Part shown: positions 9,995 through 17,955 of the stretch, in pieces | Layout: each line of letters starts with the position of its first letter | Numbering within the stretch: the first letter of the stretch is position 1 | Virus record (IMG/VR): IMGVR_UViG_3300033146_001382 | Span: 124,001-188,000 of that record | Direction: 5' to 3' (one strand) | Length of the DNA: 64,000 nt | Origin: a virus | The notes under the pieces: generated by a model | Database searches by the model: none | The model's input: only the letters and a program-made list of their open reading frames with translations | Told to the model about the DNA's origin: nothing | Program-made: the position numbers and the translations under genes

Positions 9995-12201
9995 TGCCTC
10001 CCTTTATTCCATCAAATTTTAAAGACATCCACTTTAAGTTTGATACTGGCGGATATGTACCACCAAATTTTAATAGTATTAATTTTAAATTTGCTCCTAA
10101 TTTGGCATGGGCATCACTCAAAAATGTAATTACTGGTATTCCTCATAGTGTACAGCCTAATGATTATCTAAAAGGATGCGATACTAATATAGTTGGATAC
10201 TCAGATGGTAACGCTCAAGTTTTTAAGGGTAATTGTGTATATGGAGGTATTAGAGATTTACAGTTAACTATTCGTACTACTAATTTTAGAAATTTATCTG
10301 CGTATATAAAGACAACTCAAGTAGTTTATTCTGATTTAAGTAATAATGTTAGAGTGTGGGATAGACAAGAAATAGATGATATTTCTTTAGTAATAAAAGG
10401 TAGAGTAGAACAGTCTACTGATTTGTTTGTTTATTTAAAGCAGGGTTTAAAAGCACAAAAAGATTTAATAGAACATCTAAAGGTGTTTAAGTCACAACAA
10501 ATGTATTTAAATGAGATTATAAAGGGTAGGGATACAAGTGTACCTAAAGATCTTTTTAATACTATAAGAGTGTATAGATTTGGGGATAGTGATATATCAG
10601 AATATGTTAAAGTTACCTCTAAAACTTCGGTAGATTTAGGGACAGTAGTGTATAAGATTTGGCAGCATAATAATAGAAATATTAATTTAATGTTGCATAG
10701 TTGGCAAGTAGCTGATTTATACTATAGTATTCATTCTTGGCATATTGAAAATTTAAATATAGCCATACGAGCTATTTATTTTAATAATATAGGTGCTTTT
10801 TTGTATGCTATACAACCAGTAGATATAAAGGGTGACATTATAGGATGGGATATTAGAGATTTATTTATATCTATATCAGAAGGTAGATATGGAGGCGATC
10901 TACCTATAAATATTTATGGTATTAATTCTACTAATTTACATATAGGTATAATAGGTAAGATCGGTATAAATGTTATTAAAGATCTGAGATGTTTTACTAC
11001 TAATTTAGTTGAGGAGGATCTTCCTGCTTATCTAAATACTATTGAATATTATGATTTAAAAGCTTATTTATTATCTTCTAGACTTACGTCAGATTTAGGG
11101 GTTGAAATATTTCCAAAAATTGTATTTGTTAGACATAATATAAATATATCTTTTTTAGAACATAGAGATTTAGCAGCAGCCATAAATTACACCTGTGTAA
11201 GTTCTACTTTTAGGGAGTTGCGTTGTAATTTACTAGTAAAATATAAACTAGATCTTCCTTGTTATGTTTTTGGTAGTGATGGTAGTAATGTTATAGATTT
11301 AAAGGTTCTTATTAATTCGTATGACTATATCTCACAAAATATGTTAGAGGTATTATACGTTAATTTAAATCCAAATACAAAGTTAAATGTTAATTACACT
11401 AAGTCTGCTATATATCACATAGATACTATAGATATTTACAGTAGTACTATAAATAAAGGATATTCTAATTTTAGTTATAATATTATCGGCGATATGTTAT
11501 ACGAAAATTTATTAGTAAAAATACATCCATATTCTAATAGGCATTACGGCACTCGTGTGAAGCAGAAGTTTGTTACATTGAAGTTGAAGGATAACATAGA
11601 GGACTTTAGAAAATATGTAGAAATTACATTTAATTCTTACGCTAGTAAATATTATTATTTTTCTGGTAATCAAAAAGCTTATAAAGCTTTTCATAATGAC
11701 CATTGGGTAGTAAAGGTGGAAGGGCATAAAATTTTACCTGTAGGGAGAGGGTATGAAAAAACACAAGTAAGTAGAAAGTATATTTTTAATTTAAGGCACT
11801 ATGATTCTATAGATGCTGCTATAACTGATATGATAGATAGAGTTACACAGTTAAAATATCTAGATTTAGGGGTAGGTATAACACCTATAGCTGGCCCACA
11901 TAAGGATTTAAATGCTTGTGTAATGCCTACTGATTTAAATGGTATAGTTTCACGTGTTAGGTACTATACTAATAGAGTATTATTAGGGTCTATTTTAGTA
12001 ACTAGACCACAAAAAGAAGATTTAATTTCTTCTATTACATCCATGTATCCTAAGGGAGAAAGTAACTTAGAAATAAATATTACAGCCAAAGAGTATGTAG
12101 GATCGAATACTGGTGCCGTTAATTTTAATTTTGAAGGCTCAGGCGATATCTTACCAGAACCAGATCAAATTGATTTTACATTTATATTGGAGGATGACTA
12201 A
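9994..12201 (+). CDS. Repeat-rich virion protein with terminal FxF motifs
   Basis: This 735-residue protein starts at ATG 9994 (TAATG overlap). Its ends carry the short motif seen in many phage surface proteins: PSNFKDIHFKF and PPNFNSINFKF at the N-terminus, and TGAVNFNFEG with PEPDQIDFTF at the C-terminus. Between about residues 40 and 640 a ~20-25-residue unit of type R-x-L-x-x-x-I (or DL...I/L followed by a short loop) recurs many times. Examples are IRDLQLTIRT, FRNLSAYIKT, IDDISLVIKG, STDLFVYLKQ, IENLNIAIRA and IRDLFISISEG. The regular D/N-L-x-x-x-I spacing suggests a solenoid or stacked beta structure. I do not recognise the family. Its position between propeller and beta-helix proteins suggests a fibre shaft or baseplate component. 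Confidence 0.5.
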   Translation: MPPFIPSNFKDIHFKFDTGGYVPPNFNSINFKFAPNLAWASLKNVITGIPHSVQPNDYLKGCDTNIVGYSDGNAQVFKGNCVYGGIRDLQLTIRTTNFRNLSAYIKTTQVVYSDLSNNVRVWDRQEIDDISLVIKGRVEQSTDLFVYLKQGLKAQKDLIEHLKVFKSQQMYLNEIIKGRDTSVPKDLFNTIRVYRFGDSDISEYVKVTSKTSVDLGTVVYKIWQHNNRNINLMLHSWQVADLYYSIHSWHIENLNIAIRAIYFNNIGAFLYAIQPVDIKGDIIGWDIRDLFISISEGRYGGDLPINIYGINSTNLHIGIIGKIGINVIKDLRCFTTNLVEEDLPAYLNTIEYYDLKAYLLSSRLTSDLGVEIFPKIVFVRHNINISFLEHRDLAAAINYTCVSSTFRELRCNLLVKYKLDLPCYVFGSDGSNVIDLKVLINSYDYISQNMLEVLYVNLNPNTKLNVNYTKSAIYHIDTIDIYSSTINKGYSNFSYNIIGDMLYENLLVKIHPYSNRHYGTRVKQKFVTLKLKDNIEDFRKYVEITFNSYASKYYYFSGNQKAYKAFHNDHWVVKVEGHKILPVGRGYEKTQVSRKYIFNLRHYDSIDAAITDMIDRVTQLKYLDLGVGITPIAGPHKDLNACVMPTDLNGIVSRVRYYTNRVLLGSILVTRPQKEDLISSITSMYPKGESNLEINITAKEYVGSNTGAVNFNFEGSGDILPEPDQIDFTFILEDD

Positions 12202-14165
12202 TGTCTGTACGTAGAGTAGGCCCAACTAGAAAATACCCAACTATTATGAAAGCTTATTATGAGGCTTATTCAGGGGATATAATTCTAATTGATGAAGGCG
12301 TATATAGTGAACAGCTTAGTGTACATCATAATAAATATGTACATTTTATTGGCAATACAAGAAAACCAGGTAATGGGAAAGTTATAATACGTCCATATAA
12401 TGAAGCTAATGGTAATTGTATAACTTTTTCTGATATTTTGGTGAGTACGCCTATTTATATAGAGGGAATAAATTTTAAATTACCTTTAAATAGCACCCTT
12501 CCACCAGTGGTAGCTTTAAGATGTCCCAATGTAAATTTAATTTTTAATAGATGTATAATAAATGCTTCTACTAAACATACTTATGTATTTGATTCTAATA
12601 TTGATGAGCTAGCTTCCATCACCCTTAATTATTGTAAATTGATTTGGAAGGATGATTATGTGTACGGGTTAAGTAGGGCAAAGCACTTTGAACAGGCGGG
12701 TAAAAAGGTAGAATATAAAATAAATCATTGTATTTTTAATAACTCTATTGATAATTTTGCAATAAGTGATGTAGAGAGGTATGAAGGTAATACTTATTTA
12801 AGTGAGGATAATTTTACGTACCCTAGTGTATATGGAGAGAATGAGCTATCTACTAGTAATACTACTTATCCTATAGGTGTCATAGATAATTACCAAAATA
12901 TGTTTGATATAGATATAACTCCTTCATCTTTAGCTACATGCACTCAGTTAGTGACAGGAGATATTCTAACTTTTTTTACAGATTTTGGTTTAGGTAATGA
13001 AAAGAAAATTATTTATTTTCGTTTAAATAATTATGTATATAATTCTACAGCAGATAGTGTATATTTATATGCTTCTTTAGATAATATTATATGGGTGAAA
13101 CTATATGGTTTAATACACTCTTCATACCATTGGTTTGCTTATTTAGATAATACTACATTTTATAGATACTATAAATTAGATATAGAGGCTCCGTTTGGTA
13201 GTTTGACTAGCCAATTTTTCATACAAGACTACACATTAGCATCAGCAAATACAGAGTATGCACCCTTAGATTATAAACTAACTTCAAATGAAGTAGGCTA
13301 TGGGCCATATTATGGTAGTTACCAGAAATACACATTAAATGAGTACTATTTAGATGGTACTGTTACTGATGCGCTTCAAGATAATGTTCAAGTTGATTCT
13401 ATTACTTTTGATATTAATAACAAAGGGAGAGATATAGAGCTAAGTTCAGATAATTTGACTGCCGAATTATCTACAGCTTTTTCTAGTAAATATGAAGTGG
13501 TTAAAGCTAATTTAGGTAAGTACACAGGTAAATATTATTTTGAATTTAGTGTAGTATCTTCTATTCATATTACTCACGTAGTTGTAGGTTTTGGAGTAGG
13601 CTCAGCCTCTAACGATGTGGCATGTGGTGGACGCGGGTCAATAAGTTGGGGACTAGATCTAGCATCTGGAAGGTATTTACATAATGGTGTATATGCCAGT
13701 CAAAGAAGTTCGACTATACGTAATTATGATATTATAGGGGTAGCGTTAGATTTAAATAATGGTAAGGCTTGGTTTTCTATAAATGGAGTATGGCAGCTAG
13801 ATGGTAATCCATCTTATGGAGATAATCCTATATTTGTATTTAATAACTATACTCTATTTCCTATGACTTCCCTGTATACTATAGGCATATATACCGCTAA
13901 ATCGCATATGATTTGTGATCCAGCTCATCTACAGTTTGAGATACCGGATGGGTTTACTTACTATGGAGTCAATGTTAAATGGAAGGTTAATTATTATAAT
14001 ATGATAACTAATGAGTATCTAGGGTATGTGTATACTAACGAGGATGGTACATACCATATAGACACTTCTTACTCTGGTCCACATTTATTAATTTGTGAAG
14101 ATGCTTCTACAGCACCTGTTTATAATGATTTAGTGTATAGCAATATAATACCAAAGAGGTACTAA
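12201..14165 (+). CDS. Tail protein: beta-helix N-terminus, SPRY domain, shared C-terminal domain
   Basis: This 654-residue protein overlaps the previous stop by one base (TAATG). The N-terminus (VGPTRKYPTIMKAYYEAYSG, DGxxLIDEGVY pattern, HFIGNTRKPG) is typical of pectin-lyase-like right-handed beta-helices. Residues ~440-570 form a SPRY/B30.2 domain: GKYYFEFSV, VVVGFGVGSA, GRYLHNGVY, IIGVALDLNNGKAWFSINGV. The C-terminus (DGTYHIDTSYSGPHLLICED, YNDLVYSNIIP) matches the end domains of the proteins at 5450 and 14168. SPRY and beta-helix modules in phage are mainly found in tail fibres and tailspikes. No polysaccharide-lyase or hydrolase active site could be assigned. Confidence 0.65.
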   Translation: MSVRRVGPTRKYPTIMKAYYEAYSGDIILIDEGVYSEQLSVHHNKYVHFIGNTRKPGNGKVIIRPYNEANGNCITFSDILVSTPIYIEGINFKLPLNSTLPPVVALRCPNVNLIFNRCIINASTKHTYVFDSNIDELASITLNYCKLIWKDDYVYGLSRAKHFEQAGKKVEYKINHCIFNNSIDNFAISDVERYEGNTYLSEDNFTYPSVYGENELSTSNTTYPIGVIDNYQNMFDIDITPSSLATCTQLVTGDILTFFTDFGLGNEKKIIYFRLNNYVYNSTADSVYLYASLDNIIWVKLYGLIHSSYHWFAYLDNTTFYRYYKLDIEAPFGSLTSQFFIQDYTLASANTEYAPLDYKLTSNEVGYGPYYGSYQKYTLNEYYLDGTVTDALQDNVQVDSITFDINNKGRDIELSSDNLTAELSTAFSSKYEVVKANLGKYTGKYYFEFSVVSSIHITHVVVGFGVGSASNDVACGGRGSISWGLDLASGRYLHNGVYASQRSSTIRNYDIIGVALDLNNGKAWFSINGVWQLDGNPSYGDNPIFVFNNYTLFPMTSLYTIGIYTAKSHMICDPAHLQFEIPDGFTYYGVNVKWKVNYYNMITNEYLGYVYTNEDGTYHIDTSYSGPHLLICEDASTAPVYNDLVYSNIIPKRY

Positions 14166-14167
14166 TA

Positions 14168-16021
14168 ATGGCAATAATTAGAGTCGGCATAGATAAAGAA
14201 TTTAAAACTATACAAACTGCCTTTCATGCAGCTTCTTCAGGAGACACCTTATTAATTGATGAAGGAGTTTACGAAGAGGCCTTATATTTTGTTAATAAAG
14301 CTGTGAATTTAATTGGTAATACTGATTTTCCTAAGGAAGGTAATGTCGTAATAAAGCCTATAAGTACTTCTGTATATGGGGTAACTACTCGTTATGAGGT
14401 ACCACTTACTATAGAATACGATGAAAGTAGTCCAGATACTTATATGTTTATAGAGGGTCTAAAGTTTGTATCTGATGCCCATAGCTATGAGTCTACAATT
14501 ATTTATTTAAAGCAGGGAAATTCTACAGATTTTGTACCTTTAAGACTAGTCTTTAATAAGTGTATATTAGATGCATCTATGGGCTTAAAAAGTACCGGAA
14601 ACATTATAAAATGGTTAGGGGCTGCTGGTTATCCTATAAAAGAGTTAACTTTATCTAATTGTGAAATAATATGGGCTGGAGATGACACTATTATATCTAG
14701 TGAGTGTAATGCTATTCCTGTTAAGAAACTAATTAAATGCATACTAAGTGATTACCCACCTTTAGATTTTTTTGGTGTAGGGCACACAAGTGTTATTACT
14801 ACTACCTCGTCTGGGGTCATAAATCCTGATAATTTATTTGATAATAATACTAGCACTTATAGTGATTTTCAGCATTCACCTCCTGGTTGGGTGCAACAAC
14901 AATTTGATGTCCCAAAAATTATAAATCAAGTAAGATTTAGGCAATATTATGCTGGATTTGGTGGAGCAGGTTTTATTTTAGAAGCTTCTAATACCGGAGA
15001 ATTTTTAGGGGAACAAGTGGAGTTGTATAGAAATTTAGTAGCTGTACCTGGAACTTGGAGGGTGTACTATTTTGAAAATGATATCGCATATAAATATATA
15101 CGTTTATATAATTCCAGTTTAGCAGCGTCTGTATGGCGTTTATACTCAGTTATTTTTGAGTGGGCTTATGTTCACAATGAGGACTATATTATGCAAGATA
15201 ATGAGAATATTTTTGAATACGGACCTATATACTCAGATTATATTACTACTATCCCCCCTACACACTGCTTTTCTGGTATAGTCTCTACTCAGGATGTGCC
15301 GATGGAGACTAGTTTAAAAATATTTAGACGAGATAATGCACAAGTTATGGATACTATTACTTCTAACGCAACTACCGGAGAGTATTATTTTGAAACTAGT
15401 TTTGCTGGTTATCATAATATTATGTGTAGTGATGCTTCTGGTCCACCTATTTATAATGCTTTATTAAAATCTAGATGTGTCCCTAAACCCTTATCTAATA
15501 TTTACACTCCAGTAGTAAGAACTTCTAAAGAAATTAAAACCATTGTTGTTGATATAGCAGATAACTGGGGGGCAACCAACTATATAGCTATAAGAGCTAT
15601 AGACTTTTTAATTAATGGTATAATAATTAGATGCGGCCCAGTTTATGGGTCTGCTTACTCTACTACATATAGTAGTAATGCTTATAAAGCTGAATTTACA
15701 TTTAATTACGCACTTTCTAAACTTGGGTCAGCTTGGGGTAATTCTTGGTTGTCTATAAATGGTCAGTACACTAATCAACGTCTAATATTTGTTTTTAACC
15801 AGATACACACTGTTGATCAATTAAGAATAACTAATGGGCATCATTCAGTAGGTAATACTATTTATAGTGGTGCAAAAAATATAAATATTTATATTTCTTC
15901 TGATGCTTATACAGATACTATTTATGGTAATCCAATACCTGGCAGTGAACTTGTTTTTAGTGGTATTTTACCTATACATGTAGATGCTAATAGACATTTT
16001 TATTACGATATTTTTTTCTAA
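14168..16021 (+). CDS. Tail protein: beta-helix N-terminus, discoidin-like and C-terminal domains
   Basis: This 617-residue protein starts at ATG 14168. The N-terminus (RVGIDKEFKTIQTAFHAASS, LLIDEGVYEEAL, NLIGNTDFPKEG) is paralogous to the start of the preceding gene and looks like a pectin-lyase-like beta-helix. Residues ~220-335 (NPDNLFDNNTSTYSDFQHSP, FDVPKIINQVRFRQ, YKYIRLYNSS) look like an F5/8-type-C domain. Residues ~370-435 repeat the shared module (TTGEYYFETSFAGYHNIMCS, YNALLKSRCVP). A further beta-rich domain of ~180 residues follows. It is the last gene of the left structural block. A 200-bp gap with a promoter separates it from the replication genes. It probably arose with the preceding gene by duplication followed by domain swapping. 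Confidence 0.6.
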   Translation: MAIIRVGIDKEFKTIQTAFHAASSGDTLLIDEGVYEEALYFVNKAVNLIGNTDFPKEGNVVIKPISTSVYGVTTRYEVPLTIEYDESSPDTYMFIEGLKFVSDAHSYESTIIYLKQGNSTDFVPLRLVFNKCILDASMGLKSTGNIIKWLGAAGYPIKELTLSNCEIIWAGDDTIISSECNAIPVKKLIKCILSDYPPLDFFGVGHTSVITTTSSGVINPDNLFDNNTSTYSDFQHSPPGWVQQQFDVPKIINQVRFRQYYAGFGGAGFILEASNTGEFLGEQVELYRNLVAVPGTWRVYYFENDIAYKYIRLYNSSLAASVWRLYSVIFEWAYVHNEDYIMQDNENIFEYGPIYSDYITTIPPTHCFSGIVSTQDVPMETSLKIFRRDNAQVMDTITSNATTGEYYFETSFAGYHNIMCSDASGPPIYNALLKSRCVPKPLSNIYTPVVRTSKEIKTIVVDIADNWGATNYIAIRAIDFLINGIIIRCGPVYGSAYSTTYSSNAYKAEFTFNYALSKLGSAWGNSWLSINGQYTNQRLIFVFNQIHTVDQLRITNGHHSVGNTIYSGAKNINIYISSDAYTDTIYGNPIPGSELVFSGILPIHVDANRHFYYDIFF

Positions 16022-16099
16022 TAGGTTTACAATGTATATTTAATACTTATATTTTGATTAAGAACTATTTTATATCTTTAATTAATTTAATATAGTATC

Positions 16100-16130
16100 T
16101 TGACAATATCTATTTTAAGTATTATATTAT
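16100..16130 (+). promoter_or_regulatory. Sigma70-like promoter for the replication block
   Basis: TTGACA at 16100-16105 is followed after 17 bp by TATATTAT at 16123-16130. It lies in the 200-bp gap 16022-16222, which holds no ORF. It predicts a start near 16136 and a leader of about 87 nt before the clamp gene. The leader contains a weak 6-bp inverted repeat (ACTAAG 16156-16161, CTTAGT 16173-16178). The same -35/-10 pair recurs at 39972, 48529 and 52207. Confidence 0.7.
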
Positions 16131-16222
16131 AATTATAATGGAGATAGCTCTATTAACTAAGATTAAACTGACCTTAGTATAAATAGAATAAAGTAAACTA
16201 ATATTAAATAATAGAGGTATTA

Positions 16223-17347
16223 ATGGAATTTTATATTAAGACTGAAGATGCTCAAAGGGTTTTTAAATTTTTAAGTGTTACAGCAAAGATAAATACTACA
16301 GATTTTGGAGGTCAAATTGTCATTAATACGCTACCTGATAGTGTTATATTTTTATCTAATAATGGCAGCTCAGGAATTTCGTGTGAAATACCAGCTAACG
16401 TAGTAACCCAAGGCAAATCTACAATAATTTATAGTAAGATAAAATCATTTATTATGACGTTTATGCCTTGGGACGGAGAGTCAGGTATGAAGGAGTTTTG
16501 TTTTTGTACGGATAAAGACAAACTGAATATATCTGCTATAACTACCCACCTGAATGAACTTAAAACTAATAGTAATTTAAAATTACCACAAGTTAGAGAA
16601 TCAGCCTTTTTTTCCAAGGTAGTTTTAGATAAGCCATCTATTACACTTAATTCTAGTATTTTAAAATCAGCAATAGAAAAGGGACTGTATGCAATAAATT
16701 CTGGTAGTAAGATTGACTACATTCAGGGTCTACGTATGTATTTAAAGGATAATACAATTAGATTTACGTCTACTAATGGACACGTTGTTTCTGATTATGC
16801 TGTTGTGAGTGATGTTGAATTGGAAGATGGAGAATATTTTCTATCTCATGAGTTTTTAGCTGGCCTTAGGCGTGTACTTGTAGATGACACCCAACTTTTT
16901 TTAGAATTTAGTAAAACTAAAACTATTGTAGCAACTGAAAATATTGTTTATTGGGCAGCAGCTTTGCATTATGATGTATACCCTTCGTATATGTCACTTT
17001 TTACTGGATTTAAAGGTGAGATTGAGGTGGATCGGGAAATTCTATTAAATGGACTAGCTTCATTTATAGATGTATTAGATGCAGAGGATAATAACAGAGT
17101 GACTATTGAAGTAGCCGATAATAAATTAGCTCTAAAAACTGATAATTCTCTATTTGAATACCCAGCACCTACTGAGTCTGTAAAGTTTAGTTTAGACCTT
17201 GATGGTTCTGAGATGAGAGACACTTTACAAGCACTAGGTGACGATACTTTAAAGCTAATTTCATTAGGTGCAGATAGAGGTATGGTGTTTGAATCGGTGG
17301 GATATGAAGATCATAAATCATTAGTTGTTAGTTTAAAACCTAGATAA
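16223..17347 (+). CDS. dnaN: DNA polymerase sliding clamp (beta subunit-like)
   Basis: This 374-residue protein is close in length to bacterial beta clamps (~366). The beginning MEFYIKTEDAQRVFKFLSVT, the central GLRMYLKDNTIRFTSTNGHV (equivalent to the conserved ATDGHRL strand) and the following EYFLSHEFLAGLRRVL are typical of DnaN. The family forms a ring around DNA that tethers the replicative polymerase. It starts at ATG 16223 behind AATAGAGG and is the first gene after a strong promoter. Its partners in this window are the clamp loader at 40039 and the family A polymerase at 41407. Sequence divergence from cellular DnaN is high. The fold assignment rests on the pattern, not on an alignment. 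Confidence 0.75.
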   Translation: MEFYIKTEDAQRVFKFLSVTAKINTTDFGGQIVINTLPDSVIFLSNNGSSGISCEIPANVVTQGKSTIIYSKIKSFIMTFMPWDGESGMKEFCFCTDKDKLNISAITTHLNELKTNSNLKLPQVRESAFFSKVVLDKPSITLNSSILKSAIEKGLYAINSGSKIDYIQGLRMYLKDNTIRFTSTNGHVVSDYAVVSDVELEDGEYFLSHEFLAGLRRVLVDDTQLFLEFSKTKTIVATENIVYWAAALHYDVYPSYMSLFTGFKGEIEVDREILLNGLASFIDVLDAEDNNRVTIEVADNKLALKTDNSLFEYPAPTESVKFSLDLDGSEMRDTLQALGDDTLKLISLGADRGMVFESVGYEDHKSLVVSLKPR

Positions 17348-17354
17348 TAATATT

Positions 17355-17954
17355 ATGTATAAACATAAAGTAGTAGAGTTAAGTAAAGCAATTGAAGAAT
17401 TTAATTCAGGTAATTTATTAATTCCAGAGTCATTTTTACTAGATACTATACTAAGTAAATGTAGGGATTTATTAATATGTAATAATTATGCGGTAATTAA
17501 GAAGCCAAGAACAGCATTAAAAGTTAAAAATACAAAAGGATTAGTAGACTTATATTATTTTATTCTTAATGCTACTACCAATTTAATACCTTATAGAAAC
17601 GATAAAATAGATCTAAGTATAGCTAAAGCACTATTAGCTTTTATACAGACCTCTACTGGATTGGATAGACAACTCTCGCTTGTGAAAGCTACTAATATTG
17701 TAGAAGGTTTATTTATATATAAAAAGCAATTAAATTTAGATCCAGAGATTATGACTACATTTAAAGTTTTTGGCCAAGATAAGTTGGGGTGGATTACAAA
17801 TAAGATCATATATTTACTAAATAAGGAGCAATGTGATGAGGCTAAACTAGTAACTCGCGCAGATGCTAATACAGAAATGTATGTTAAAAAGAACAATATA
17901 CAGTTTGGATGGGATGACTTAGAGGAAATAGCTAATAACTTAGGAGATAATTAA
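17355..17954 (+). CDS. Unknown protein between clamp and recA
   Basis: This 199-residue protein starts at ATG 17355, seven bases after the clamp gene. It is mostly helical and rich in Lys, Leu and Asn. There is no signal peptide, no membrane segment and no recognised motif. It ends with an acidic tail (FGWDDLEEIANNLGDN), the kind of C-terminus that replication accessory proteins often use to contact partners. Its place between a clamp and recA suggests a replication or recombination role, but this is inference from position only. Confidence 0.45.
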   Translation: MYKHKVVELSKAIEEFNSGNLLIPESFLLDTILSKCRDLLICNNYAVIKKPRTALKVKNTKGLVDLYYFILNATTNLIPYRNDKIDLSIAKALLAFIQTSTGLDRQLSLVKATNIVEGLFIYKKQLNLDPEIMTTFKVFGQDKLGWITNKIIYLLNKEQCDEAKLVTRADANTEMYVKKNNIQFGWDDLEEIANNLGDN

Positions 17955-17955
17955 T

